From Jacaranda mimosifolia (taxonomy: Eukaryota; Streptophyta; Magnoliopsida; Lamiales; Bignoniaceae): a stretch of 64,000 nt of DNA. The translations under genes and the position numbers were made by a program. The notes beneath the pieces are model-generated. The model was not told the origin of the DNA and did no database searches. It was given only the letters and a program-made list of their open reading frames with translations. Of this stretch, positions 12,684-23,706 are shown one piece after another. Each line of letters begins with the position of its first letter. Position 1 is the stretch's first letter. Location of the stretch: assembly GCA_018894105.1 (NCBI GenBank), contig CM032126.1, positions 22,356,391 to 22,420,390 on the forward strand, in the 5' to 3' direction.

Positions 12684-12707
12684 GCCCGGTGCAACGCACA
12701 AGCTAAT
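12684..12707 (+). repeat. Possible Helitron-like 3' terminus
   Basis: A short GC-rich block, unusual here, contains the self-complementary GTGCAACGCAC (12689-12699) followed a few bases later by CTAAT (12703-12707). A hairpin of this kind followed by CTRRT is the usual plant Helitron 3' end. No matching TC 5' end was found, so this is tentative. Confidence 0.35.
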
Positions 12708-13716
12708 AATTAGTATTAGAGATTTTCATGATTATGATCCAACCAAGACAAAAATAACATTTGTTTTATGCGTTAGAGCATAAAATGACCAAAAATTCCT
12801 AAAAAGGGATCAATAAATATTCAAATAAACTTGGAGTCCGTATCTTATCATGAGAGTGAAGTAAAACACTGACTCAGCGTATAAATGATCCATTATTACA
12901 ATTATCAGATGAGGAGACATGATTTAATCCTGGTGCTATGACAAGCACCTTCATACAGGATATCCCAAGCGAACCATATAAATATGGTAGTCATTTGAGA
13001 TTAAAGGGGACACGAGTTGATATTTAAGTATACCCATGACCTCTATACCCACTTACCCAGACACATATGAATTTTCTTGAATTGGACCTCATATTATTAC
13101 AGCTTTCAACCTAAGCCCAATTCAATTCAGAACGTGACTAATTTGAGTCCCCACATGCAAACTTGGCATGCAGTTGAACCAAACAATTAATAAACTGACC
13201 AGATTTTTTGCCGCATCACTTTTATTTTAAAAATAAAAAAAAAGACAAGAAGAGTAAGTGGTTGAATGGTTCATGCATTTGCTTTTGTTACGAGTGGTTG
13301 TAATATATAAATTTTTAAACTTCAAATATTATGGATTGTTGATGTAGGCTGTATTGTAATGAACAATATTGTCATAGATGGTATATGATAATATGATGTT
13401 AGAGTATATATAAATTAGTGCAATTAATACATGTTCTTCTGGTTCGATCTCCGGGGGTTGTGGGGGAAATGCCCCAAACCCCCTACATGCATTAAGCAAC
13501 AACGGCTCAAATTAACGAAGCAACCATTGCTTGTAAGAGAATAAAAAATCACAAGAAAGAATGACTAGAAAACAGGCGGTCCAGAAGGAATGAGTAGAAA
13601 CTATGATGATTGAGTGCAATTTCTAAATAAGTAAAGATTAGATATAATCCTACCAATCTAAATTAAAGTTTCCAACAGTGAAAGGCAAATTAAACTGAAT
13701 ATTCAATACTATACTC
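12708..13716. other. Unclassified non-coding region
   Basis: No long ORF is present. The part at 12720-13200 is less AT-rich and has the texture of a decayed LTR, but I found no partner copy in the window. At 13255-13450 there are pieces resembling Pol III A and B boxes (for example GGTTCGATCTC at 13441-13451), but they lie too far apart for a normal SINE. Confidence 0.4.
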
Positions 13717-13719
13717 TTA

Positions 13720-14066
13720 GAGCTCGTTTTTACTTGCTTTGATATTACATGATAGATATACAATCCAACTCAATTCCAATGTTTGATTCATTTTTAGAAG
13801 TTCTTAATACAGCTAGGGCTCGGCATGCATTTAAGGTTTAACTTAGCTTGTGTATCAAGACCCTAGGGTTTGATATGTTTTTCAACCTAAGCTAGAAATA
13901 AATTATAATTTATCAAATGAAATAATCATGTCAAGCAAACAATCAAAGTTGGACATCAAGTTATTTAAAATATATAAACAAACACTAAATAAGATACACA
14001 ATAGCCCACTATTTATTCTAATCATACGTATTATGCTTAATTCAAACACATCAAGCAAACGAGCTC
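13720..14066. mobile_element. Tourist-like (PIF/Harbinger) MITE
   Basis: The 347-bp element has inverted ends: GAGCTCGTTT on the left, and GAGCTCGTTTGCTTGA when the right end is read in reverse. It is flanked by TTA on both sides (13717-13719 and 14067-14069). A TTA duplication with GAGCTCGTTTGG-type ends is typical of plant Tourist MITEs. It has no coding capacity. Confidence 0.75.
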
Positions 14067-14069
14067 TTA

Positions 14070-14165
14070 GTCAAAAAGTACTATTTAAATGGAATCTGTG
14101 ATACCATATGTACATATATTTAGTAACACATCGCTATTCTTCTTTTGATATTGCATAGTTAAATG

Positions 14166-14197
<32 letters not shown>

Positions 14198-14818
14198 CCG
14201 TAAAATCAATATACACTTGATTTAGACCAAATTTATTTCAAATTCGTAGTCCAACAAGTTTTATATGATTAGTGACACTCACGTTCTTCTCAGCATTAAT
14301 TATGTTGCACGCGATCTAAGAAGCCATGCATTCATTCTCGAAAGGAAAAAAAAAATAAAGAAACTAAAAATATATGTATTGACCTTTGTCTTGGAAAAAA
14401 TAACCACAGTTCTTATAACTAATTAGAAACCATTTCATTCTAGCAATACTGCATATGTAAAGTGTAAGCAAATTACACTCTTGTGCCCTTAATAGGCACA
14501 TAGTTTTAGACATGAATTATCTTAATTTTCTGTCTAAAAAAGTTTAATAGAATTTAAAATTGTTAACTACGTAGTTTTACATCGCTCATGCCACCCATGC
14601 ATGGGACCTAAGTGGTTATAAGCACACTACTTGCATTAAATCAGTATTACTCATACCTATCTATGTAAAGAAAATCGGATGACATAAGTTCATACACCAA
14701 ATGTTTTTCTCAAAGCTTCAATGATACTTATATATACTTTAGGATGTGAAGCTATGTTATCAAGGCCAAGTGAAATAAAAAAAGATACACACAACTAAAC
14801 TCGAAGATATTTAATTTA
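14070..14818. other. Non-coding spacer with a TA microsatellite
   Basis: Positions 14167-14195 are a TA dinucleotide run. Nothing else recognisable is present. Confidence 0.6.
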
Positions 14819-15078
14819 TTGGTGGCAAATGGATGAGTTAGGTTAGGTTTAGTTTGGACTCATGATGCGTCGGGTTCAACATGAGTTAAGATATGTGGTT
14901 GAATGTGAGTTGGATTAAAAATGGGTTTGAACTGGGTTCAAAGTGGGTTGAGTTAGATTTGAAATGAGTTCAATAAAATTTAAAAAAATTAATTAAAAGA
15001 TAATAGTAATATTAATATACCTATGGTATATTCAGTATATGATTTTACAACAAAATAAGATGATTTATAAAATCATAT
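14819..15078. repeat. Left part of a split hAT-like element
   Basis: The segment opens with TTGGTGGCAAATGG, close to hAT MITE ends (TAGGGGTGGCAAATGG). Repeated GGGTTGAGTTNG-like motifs follow. The Tat element at 15079 interrupts it, and sequence with complementary motifs (CCCACTTAAACTCATTCC and similar) continues at 25600-26265. The far terminal repeat was not found, so the family call is weak. Confidence 0.35.
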
Positions 15079-15872
15079 TGATATGGGATGGCCCAACAGG
15101 CCCAGCCTAAAGGCTGTCGACCTAAAAGTACATCATCGGGCCCATCTTATCCTTGGAGCCCAGTCACGTTGTTGACCATGATCGACCTCTCACACTCTTT
15201 TTTGATGAGACACTAAGCAACACTGATATCATTTGACCAGGCCGCGAGTCGAGCGTGTTGAACGCAGATGCTCGACTCATCCGACTAGATTGTTCGACTG
15301 CCGCTTCCTCCAGTCATCAACCTCACCCAGAACCATGTTGAGTTTGATCGGTTTGTCAACTTGTGAAGTCCATTCGTTGTGGAATCCCTTCTCCTCCGCA
15401 TTAATAGTGCGTGCCACCCCAATACCACCCATACTACAGCGCCAGGCAGGGGACGGGCCCCTAGTGTACTATTCTATCCATGAAAGTTGGAGATAAAGCC
15501 ACTTAGAATAGTACAGAAATAGGAGATGATCTAAAGCTCCCCATGCAATGACAAGAGCCCTTTCAGCATGCTAAGGGCATTTTAGATAAATCCACCACCT
15601 GGGGAAGGCTATAAATACCCTCTTGCCAACCTCTCACAACGTAGGCCATCCTATACTACAAAGCCCTCACTCTGCTACTCATCTTATCTGGTCATTCTCA
15701 TACTGACTTGAGTATCGGAGTGCCATAGCTAAGGACACCTCAGCTAGCCTGTCGTTTGCTCGTGGTTGCAGGACTCAGCCTAGGTATCTGTGGAGCTCAT
15801 TTACTCGACCAGGCAGGTCGATCAACCCAGATTCTATCCTAATCTAGTTATATACAGTTTTCGCCCTCATCA
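15079..15872 (+). repeat. 5' LTR of the Tat element
   Basis: Begins TGATATGGGATGGCCC and ends CCCTCATCA. It matches the 3' LTR at 24796-25599 throughout with scattered changes. A TATAAATA box lies at 15610-15617, about 530 bp in. The 87-codon open frame at 15233-15496 is internal to the LTR and is not a gene. Confidence 0.92.
15610..15617 (+). promoter_or_regulatory. TATA box of the Tat 5' LTR
   Basis: TATAAATA followed by CCC sits in the same context in both LTRs (25337-25344 in the 3' copy). It should drive the genomic transcript, with a start about 30 bp downstream. Confidence 0.7.
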
Positions 15873-15874
15873 TT

Positions 15875-15890
15875 TGGTGCCGTCTGTGGG
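15875..15890 (+). other. Primer binding site of the Tat element
   Basis: TGGTGCCGTCTGTGGG follows the 5' LTR after two T. This is the characteristic primer site of Tat/Ogre-type elements (TGGCGCCGTCTGTGGG), usually assigned to an arginine tRNA. The tRNA assignment is from family knowledge. Confidence 0.75.
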
Positions 15891-15914
15891 AAACTTTGAG
15901 TCTGCAATCGAAAA

Positions 15915-17493
15915 ATGGTTAACACCAAGCGAGCTGCTTCTGGAAGAAAAGAGAATAGGAGGTCGATCATTCATCCTCCTCAACCTCAGCAAGAACCAGA
16001 CATGTTAGGGCCAAGTACTTAGCCAGAACAGGTGGTCACCCTGACCATGCCCCAATCAAAGTAACTCATCAGTGAGCAGATATTTGCCTAAATTTTTGCT
16101 CAAGTTTCTACTGCCCTGAATCGACTTGCCGTCCTACCGGGACCAGTGGCCAACGCTATTCCTCAACCAATGCCCCTTGAAGAGAGACGGCTAGAGAGAA
16201 TCACGATCGATGGAGTTCAGATGACACCCCTCGAGGTGCGAAACCAGTCTAGGATATTTTCCTAAGGAGATGGCCCAACCCATCCCCCGCGAGGAAGTGG
16301 CAAATTCAGTTGACCACGAAGCTTAACCTATTCGAGCCCAACAACGCGATAGGGTTGAGTGATCGAGACCTTAGTTGGTACAGAAATATGTCTCAAGCCG
16401 ATAGAGAGGATTAGAATGAGGTCTTTCATCAAGTCCAATAGCTGAACAGGCATTTGGAGGAAATCTCGGGGTGAAACACTAAGAGAAACCCCTACCCTGA
16501 GGGGCTACAGAGGTTTTCGCCGAGAAAGAGAGTCACTATTCATCCAAGAGATCATCAATGAATGCATCGCCGTAGATGCTAAGGTCCTGACTGGCCTACA
16601 CTGATCGATGGCTCATCGGACCTAAATGAGCATTTGATACAATTCGAGCACATGACGCAGCTGCACGGGCATAATGATTACATCCATGCTAAGATGTTGG
16701 TGACTACCTTCCAGGGGATTGTGCTTGACTGGTTTGTTAAGCTTGAACCGGCGTTGATCTACTCATATGACCAGTTGTGTGACAAATTTCTACACCAGTT
16801 TGCTAGCCAGAGAAAGGCGAAGCTTTCTCATGCCCACCTGCATACAGTTAAACAAAATGAAGGGGAATCCCTTTGAAACTCTTCACCAAGTTTAATATGA
16901 AAGTGCTAAAGATTGATAGCCCCCGAATTGAGTTTCTGATTGATGTATTCTTCTTGGGCCTTAAACACAAAGAATGTGCTAATGCATTGGTGCATGAGCG
17001 GCCCCACTCGATGGAATAGCTGTTCTACCTTATAGAAAGATATATTACCTAGGAGGACATGAACAAACTTAAATATGGCAACCCTGAGGTCGACAAGAAA
17101 AAGAACAAGGAGAAAGATGATCATCGGGACTAGGAAGGTCGTCGATCTCCCATCAAGCACTTCCATGACTACACCACCCTACTTAATCTCCCAAGGAAAG
17201 AGGTGTTGTTCGCCATCCAGCACGACAACCTCATGAAAAAACTAAGGAAGCTGACTGAGATTGAGGCCATGAGAAAGTCCAAGAAGTACTGCCATTTTCA
17301 CAAACAAAAGGGCCATGATACTGAAGACTGTTTCAACTTGCACAATGAAATTGAGAGGCTGATTCGACAAGGCCATCTCAAAAAATATATCGAAGAGTAT
17401 GTCAGGCAAGAAGGGGGCAAAATCGACCAGACTCCCCGTAGAGAAAAATTGGTTAGCCTGAGAAAGGATGACAAAGGAAGAAAACCTGCCTAG
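15915..17493 (+). pseudogene. gag: gag of the Tat element, disrupted
   Basis: Gag forms the virus-like particle and binds the element RNA. The reading begins at an ATG at 15915, about 25 bp after the primer site, and meets a stop within 35 codons. A second open block (16634-16876) carries the retrotransposon gag core, with the pattern of a bound coat domain (motif HAKMLVTTFQG). A third (17203-17493) carries the nucleocapsid finger CHFHKQKGHDTEDC, with Cys30, His33, His38 and Cys43 of that block in CX2HX4HX4C spacing, followed by the NEIERLIRQGHL motif usual in Tat gags. The blocks lie in different frames, so at least two frameshifts plus stops separate them. The last block ends at 17493, close to the protease segment. 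Confidence 0.85.
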
Positions 17494-17689
17494 GATCCCC
17501 GCCCACCCATTTGAGGAGTTAGTGACATGATTGCTAGAGGTCCTACTGGGGGGACTCGAAGTTCACTAGAAGGCACATCCAGTGACGACTAGAATCGACT
17601 AAATTCACCCCAGTCGAAATAGTTTTCCAGCTCTTAACCAGTGTAGAGCCAATTTCCTTCATTGACGCCGACCTCGTCTATCTCCAGAA

Positions 17690-18133
17690 CAAAGGAGCCG
17701 ACCACAAGTACGGAAGGTCTTGGTTGATAATGGCAGCTCCATGAACATCATATTCTTATCGACCTTAAAAAGAATGAATTTAGGGCAGCTAAAATTTGAG
17801 CTAGTCCGTGGGCCGCTGGTCGGATTTGGGGGATCAAAAATCATCCCGGAAAGATCCATCAACCTATCCACATCATTTGGGGGAGCCCCCCATAGCAGAA
17901 CCCTCATGCTAAATTACTTGGTCATTGACGCTTTATTTGCCTACAATGTCATTCTTGGTCAACCAACCCTGAACGACTTCCAAGCCTTTGTCTCGACCTA
18001 CCACATGAAAATCAAGTTTTCAACCCCAGCAGGCACAAGAGAGCTCTTATGCAATATAAAGGAAGCATGGCGCTACTACATCATTTCAGTCGAAGCCAGT
18101 GAGCAGAAGAATCGACCCCAGCTGAAGCCCTAG
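17690..18133 (+). pseudogene. Aspartic protease region of the Tat polyprotein
   Basis: The open block 17720-18133 begins with LVDNGSSMNIIF-like sequence. This is the Asp-(Thr/Ser/Asn)-Gly active-site strand in the form Tat proteases use (D-N/G-G-S-S). A later LGQPTLNDFQA motif corresponds to the conserved Leu-Gly-Arg/Gln flap-side motif of retropepsins. The enzyme would cleave the Gag-Pol precursor inside particles. The catalytic Asp is preserved. The upstream edge is approximate because the frame before the ATG is interrupted, and the linker to RT (18134-18590) has further stops. Confidence 0.8.
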
Positions 18134-18399
18134 GGAGACACCCCTATAGTGGAACCCGATGAAAGGCAGACGAGCAAGAAACGGAAGCTAGAGAACACTA
18201 GGGTCAAGCCTGTCGAGGAGTTCAAAATGATTGAACTGGAACCTGGGAACCCCAACAAGACTACTTAGATCGGAAGTGATATGGACTACTACATGGAATG
18301 TCATATGATTGATTTCCATCGAAGAAATATCGACGTGTTTGCATGGAAAACTTCCAACCTCCAGGGAATTGACCCCGACATCTTTGTCCATCAATGTAG

Positions 18400-19100
18400 A
18401 CCCCTCGTACAAATCGGTGAAGCAGAAGACGGGGACCTTTAATGCTGAGAGATCCTAGATCATTGAAGAGGAGGTCAACAAACTCTTACAGGCAGGATAT
18501 ATTGTAGAAATTCAATATCCTCTTAGCTTTGCGACATTTTACTTGTCCCCAAGAATGAGGGGAAATAGTGCATATGTAATGATTTCATCGACTTGAATAA
18601 AGCTTGCCCTAAAGATCCTTACCCCTTGCCTCGCATAGATTTACTAGTTGACTTTACAACTGGTTGTGAATTGCTAAGTATGATGGATGCTTTTCAAAGC
18701 TATTATCAAATATTCATAGCACTCAAGGATAGGGATAAAACCTTTTTCATCGTTCCCAACGGGGTGTACTATTTCTTAGTTACGCCTTTTGGGCTCAAGA
18801 ACGCAGGAGCAACTTACCAAAGACTAGTCAATTTTATGTTCAAGAATGAGATTGGAAGGTCTATGGAGGTTTACGTCAACGACATAATTGTCAAGATAGA
18901 CAAAGCTGAGGATTATCTAGTCAACCTCGACCATACCTTCTCGATACTACGGGCATTCGGTATGAAAATCAACCCCAACAAATGTATCTTTGGGGTTCGA
19001 TGAGGCAAGTTCTGGGTTACATGGTTAGTCAAAGGGGATCGAAGCAAAGCCACAGAAGATCCAAGCAGTTTTAGATATCACTCCACCCTGAATAGTCTGA
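18400..19100 (+). pseudogene. Reverse transcriptase of the Tat element
   Basis: The best open part is 18593-19003 (136 codons). It begins with NKACPKDPYPLP, the standard Tat RT entry motif, and has the first catalytic Asp in MMDAF (residue 32 of the block), FGLKNAGATYQR, and the polymerase motif as YVND at residues 94-97 in place of YVDD. The first Asp of that pair is replaced by Asn (GAC to AAC), which should abolish polymerisation. The N-terminal finger region continues upstream, from about 18400, in another frame and with a stop. The C-terminal part runs on past 19003 with shifts. Confidence 0.88.
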
Positions 19101-19199
19101 GACGTACAGCACCCAGTCCGCAGGATTATAGCGCTTGGCAAATTTATTGCACGGTTAGCCGAAAAGAGTCTACTTTTTTTTCAAAATACTCAAGAATGT

Positions 19200-20210
19200 G
19201 AAAAAATTAAGGTTCTAATGGTCAAAGCAATGCAACCAGCCTTTGATCAACCTCAAGCAATACCTCTCCTTGCTACCCATGCTCGTCAAACTTGAGTTGG
19301 GAGAAGTTCTGCACCTCTACCCAGTCGTGTCCATGGCCTCGATCAGCTCACTCTTGGTCTCGACGAGAGACAAAACCTATCAACCTATTTATTATTGCAA
19401 TAAGGCACTACAGGGGCCCAAACACAATTACCTTAAGATCGAGAAGTTCGCCCTCGCTTTGGACAACAGCACGAAAGTTGTGACCTACTTCTAATCCCAT
19501 GCAATCATAGTGTTGACAAATCAACCATTAAAACATGTGCTGTCAAAACCAGACATGTCAGGAAGACTAACTAAGAGGGCCATCAAGCTTGGGGAATTCT
19601 ACATCACATTTCAATCCTAGACGGTCATAAAAACACAAGTTTTAGCCGATTTTGTTGTTGAGAGGCTCGACCTCACTGACCAACTTGACCATGACTCCTT
19701 CATGTGGACTTTACACATCGATGGATCAGTGACCACCACATAAGGTGGAATTGGTGTCTCACTCTGTTCCCTACTCGCGGAGGAGTATAATTTCACAATC
19801 AAACACGAGTTTCCTGTCACCAATAATGAGGCAGAATATAAAGCCCTCATCACCAGTATGAGGATGGCAGCAGACTGTGGAGTCGAGCAACTTGTGAAAA
19901 TCACCAACTCCAGCTAGTTGCAGAGCAGGTCGAAGGAAAGTTCAAGACCAAAGAAACCAAGATGAGTCAGTACCTAGCCGAGGTGAAAAAATTACATCAG
20001 TTGTTCAAGAGTTTCAACCTCAGCCAGGTACCCCGATCAAAGAATGAGCGATCCAATACCCTCTCCAAGTTTGCAAGCTCGACGAAGGGGACTAGAGAAA
20101 GGACTATAACTTTTTTGGTCACCAGCAAGCCTTCCATACATACTCCCGACCAAAATTTGGTAAGGAGCATTGAAGAAGCACCTCCTTCTTGGAAAGACTA
20201 AATAACGCTC
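19200..20210 (+). pseudogene. RNase H and second (archaeal-type) RNase H of the Tat element
   Basis: The block 19243-19494 matches the first RNase H and connection region, with QPIYYCNKALQGPKHNYLK-type wording (shared by Tat elements). Around 19700-19920 the plus strand reads LHIDGS, then GGIGV and NNEAEYKALI. These are the DGS and EAEY catalytic motifs of the additional archaeal-type RNase H that distinguishes Tat elements. Its C-terminal part (19962-20201) contains VPRSKNERSNTLSKFAS, equivalent to the final Asp/Asn motif. Stops lie at 19493-19495, 19618-19620, 19741-19743 and near 19915. The reverse frame at 19617-19907 is only a shadow. Confidence 0.8.
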
Positions 20211-20299
20211 TACTTAAGCCAAGGGACAGTCCCTAAAGACAAAAACGAAGCGTGTAGACTTAGAAGTCAAGCAGCCAAGTTTACCTTCGACGAGCACGG

Positions 20300-21215
20300 A
20301 TAGCTCTGCAAGAGGTCGATATCTGGACCACCTTAGAGATGCTTAACATCGGATCAAGTCCGTGAGGTCCTTCATGAAATCCATGCTGGCATTTGTGGAA
20401 ATCATTCTGGAGGTCGATCCCTAGTGCATAAAATTATTTGATACGAGTCTTTTTGGCCTGCACTATTAAAAGACTCTGTCGACTTCGCTAGAAGGGGTCC
20501 ATACTGCTAATTCCACTCAAACATACCATACCAGCTTGCGGTGTCAATGGTAAATGTTTATATCACATGGTCATTAGATCAATGGGGGGTTGACATAGTT
20601 GGTTCCTTACCAAAAAAATACGTCAATGAAAATTCATCATTGTCACGATTAAATACTTTACTAAGTAGGTCGAGTCGAGCTTTGAGATGGTCGTGGACAG
20701 TTCTATTTGTGACCTCGGTCTGACCACTAGAAGAAATAGGAAGAGGTTGGCTAGATGACCTCCCTAGGGTGCTATGGGCATACAGGACGACCGCTCGAAC
20801 AACTACGGGTCGCAGCCCTTATAGTTTGGTCTACGGCTCTGAAGCAGTAATCCCATCTAAGCTGATAAAACATATGGATCGGGTGATCCATTATAATCCA
20901 CTCAGAAATGTGTTCAAAAGGGGACTCAACTTGGAAACCATCGATGAGCTGCGGCACGAGGCTTACAACACCATGTAACGGTACAAGTCAAAAATGACAG
21001 AACATTACAGCAGAGCAGTTCAATCGCGTAGCTTCAAAGTCAGAGACCTCATCCTCAAGAAATAGAGGTGTCGAGAAACGTAGGAAAACTCAAACTGAAA
21101 TGGGAGAGGCCCTATTCCATGGTCAAGGTGTCAAAGCACAATGCATACCGACTAGCAGACTTGAATGGCAATCAGCTTTCATAACCTTGGAATGCTGTAA
21201 ATCTAAAGAAGTTTT
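20300..21215 (+). pseudogene. Integrase of the Tat element, with an internal deletion
   Basis: The zinc-binding N-terminus is recognisable around 20340-20520, with HEIHAG and GNHSGG motifs and later Cys residues. The catalytic core starts at about 20560 (QWGVDIVGSLP, carrying the first Asp) and reaches FTK...VE by about 20680. The rest of the core is missing until about 20730, where sequence resumes near [17 protein letters not shown] and YGSEAVIP. Most of the segment holding the second catalytic Asp and the spacing to Glu is therefore lost. The polyprotein ends near 21210 with a PWN..NLKKF-type motif usual for Tat elements. The open frame 20769-20978 is the best preserved part. Confidence 0.82.
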
Positions 21216-21330
21216 GTGTATAAAGAGACCATTAGTCTCCGTTGTATTCTCTCATATAAATAAAACTCTCAACATTCCTACAGTTATCTACTTGCATTAC
21301 CACAGTGTCAACCCTGCAGTCGAATCATAC

Positions 21331-21620
21331 AAATGAGTTGATCGCTTAGAGTCAACTCCGCAGTCGACCCAAAAATGGCTTCAAGCCGCGAAGTTAAGGC
21401 ATTTCAACCTAAATCAATAAATGAGTTGATTGTTTACAGTCGACCCCATAGTCAACCCAAAAACGGCTTCAAACCTCGAAGTCAGGGATTTCAGCCCAAA
21501 TTAATAAATGAGTTGATTGTTTATAGTCGACCTCGCAGTCGACCCAAAAAGGCTTTGAGTCGCCAAGCCAAGGCTTTTTATCCCAAATCAATAAACGAGC
21601 CAACTATTTGCCATAGACCC
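21331..21620 (+). repeat. 87-bp tandem repeat in the Tat 3' untranslated region
   Basis: The landmark AAATGAGTTG (or AAACGAGCC) begins at 21331, 21419, 21506 and 21593, giving spacings of 88, 87 and 87 bp. Each unit also contains GTCGACC-type sites and CCCAAAAA. Because 87 is a multiple of three, the array stays open for 82 codons (21375-21623) and encodes an imperfect 29-residue repeat. Tandem arrays between pol and the 3' LTR are known from Tat/Ogre elements and can seed satellites. Confidence 0.85.
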
Positions 21621-21623
21621 TAA

Positions 21624-22075
21624 CGTTGACCTTAAATCACGAGTATAGCAAATTACAGCCCCGAACTAAAACAAAAAACTCGACCCTATAGTCGAAGTCG
21701 ACTCCATGAGATGCATTAAGTTATTATGATTGGTTTGACCAAATCGTTCATTCTAGTGCAATAAGATAGTACAAAATCAATGCTAAGAGTTGATGAGTAT
21801 CTTGGATTAATTCAATTATTTTTTGGGGTTATACTATCTAAGGTCGAATTGTTCGTTCATCAACAATTAACATTCGACAAAAACAAAGGCGTTAAAAACA
21901 AAATAAAGCTTGATACACATCGACAAGCAGAAAGCAGCATTTCATTTCATGTCATTCATAAGCTTCCAATTACAAACTTTGCAAAACAAAAAAAAAAAAA
22001 AACAAAGAAAAGAAAATAAACAAGCAGTTAGTCGCTTAAGGGCGATCAGTCATGAACAATAAGGAGTTTAGCAAT
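21624..22075 (+). other. Non-coding spacer of the Tat element
   Basis: The spacer lies between the tandem array and the 3' end of the reverse-strand gene. It ends in an A-rich run (about 21988-22018). The 79-codon frame at 21780-22019 has no domain and I do not count it. Confidence 0.5.
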
Positions 22076-22993
22076 TGCTCTACCCCATGCCTTCAGTATG
22101 GGCAACTCGAGCATCCTCTTTAATTGCCTGGTCAAGTTCATTGCTCGAGGGGATGGGAACTACAACAGGACTGTCCGCTTTCTGCTCGGGCATTGCTGTG
22201 GCAGGTTGAACGGCAGTAGGCGCTAGTCGAAAGGGCCCCACCTTACTGACTAAGAAATCATCCTCGTGCAGTGGAAGATACTGAGCGGCATCGACTATGC
22301 CGTCATAAATCTCGAACGCAAAGTCGTTGCAAACCCAAACTCTTTTGCCATCTCGCCCAGCTTCTTCGCCACCTCGGCTTTCTTTCTCTGTGCCTTAGTC
22401 AGGGGCTCGACTGGGGGAGTTCACGCAGCTCCCTCTTTACCAGCAGCCTAATTGAGGTGGGGATACATCTTCAGCTGCTCGTCCAGAATGGGCCTAATGC
22501 AATCTTTATCCACTATTCGAAAAGCATAGCCTAGATACTCCAACTGCTTGATCGTTTCATCGAATGCGGCTTTAGCATCATCCAAAGAAAAGACAACGTT
22601 CGCATCCTAAAACATCGAGCATAGCATGAACTACTGCATGGCCTCTCATTGCATTAGAGGGCAGCTTCCTGTAAAACTTTACTCAAGCATCCTGAATTGC
22701 TGCATTACATCTGGCTGGCCAACAGAGTCATAGCCCTGCTGCGCATCTATACTGGCCTAATTCAGCAGCTCATCCATCCTTGTCTTTTTAGTGATAACGG
22801 TGACCAGCTGACTATCCTTCATTACGAGCTGGCAATTCATGTCCTCGACCTCCTTTGTTAATTGCTTGACCCTTAACTGGGAAGACTCGAGATGAGCTCT
22901 CAGCGTTTCCAAATCTCCCTCTTCCTGAAGGTGCTCACGGTCGGCCAGAGCTAGTTCCGACCTTCTATAAAAATAGTAACCCAACTAGCTCAC

Positions 22994-23079
22994 CTACAAA
23001 ATAAAAATTCTTGATGAGCAAACAGTGCTCGACCAGCTAATGACATTCGACAACACATGCTAATCAACCAGACCCTTAC
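22994..23079 (-). other. Candidate intron in the antisense gene
   Basis: Read on the minus strand, the segment starts GTAAGG and ends with the pyrimidine-rich TTTTATTTTGTAG. The length, 86 bp, is usual for plants. The T-rich body differs from the flanking coding-like sequence. Confidence 0.55.
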
Positions 23080-23614
23080 CATATTCGAATGATAAGCCAG
23101 AGCTCTAAGTGCAGCATCTTAGCTTAGATCCATGAACTTCTTCTGGTTGGATGTGAACAGTCCTGTCTTTATCATCTTTAAAGGGGCAGCCCCGGTCGAC
23201 CCTGCTGACACCATAGAGTATGAGTTGTGCACAGCCATAGCTGCCTCCATCCTGAATCGAAGAGACATTAGCTTCGGCAAATAGAACAATGCGATGTCCC
23301 CGTGCCGCCCAAATAGATCATACCCCAAAGGCTAACCTGATCACGCAGCTTTTCCTTTGACCTTTTTGGCTGCAGTTCCTTTCGAGACAGGTCCTGCGTA
23401 CTCATTGGACTTTTCCCTCGATCGATAGGGCTGCTCCCAGCGGTCGCTATTAGTCTAGCTGGCGATAGAGTAGGCGATGGAAACACCGCCTTGGGCTGTG
23501 CCATCACGATTAAAGCCGCTTCTCATCGAGCCGCCGCAACTTGACAACGCTGCTCATTTCTCTGGGCCTTGGCTAAAGCTTCTGCTTGCGCGTGGTTCAT
23601 TGTCTCCTCTCGAT

Positions 23615-23706
23615 CTACCAACAAAGCAAATAACAAAAAGATCAAAATCAAAAAAAAAGGTTAATGCAAATAAGCAAACTCATAAAGAATCGATAGCACT
23701 AGCTAC
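23615..23706 (-). other. Candidate intron in the antisense gene
   Basis: Read on the minus strand, it starts GTAGCT, contains a T-rich body with a run of nine T, and ends TTTGTTGGTAG. It is 92 bp long. Joining its flanks opens a coding-like frame (HAQAEALAKAQRNEQR) downstream. Confidence 0.5.

Noticed and set aside
19617..19907. 96-codon minus frame in the Tat element
   Set aside because: It lies opposite the second RNase H (DGS and NNEAEY motifs on the plus strand).
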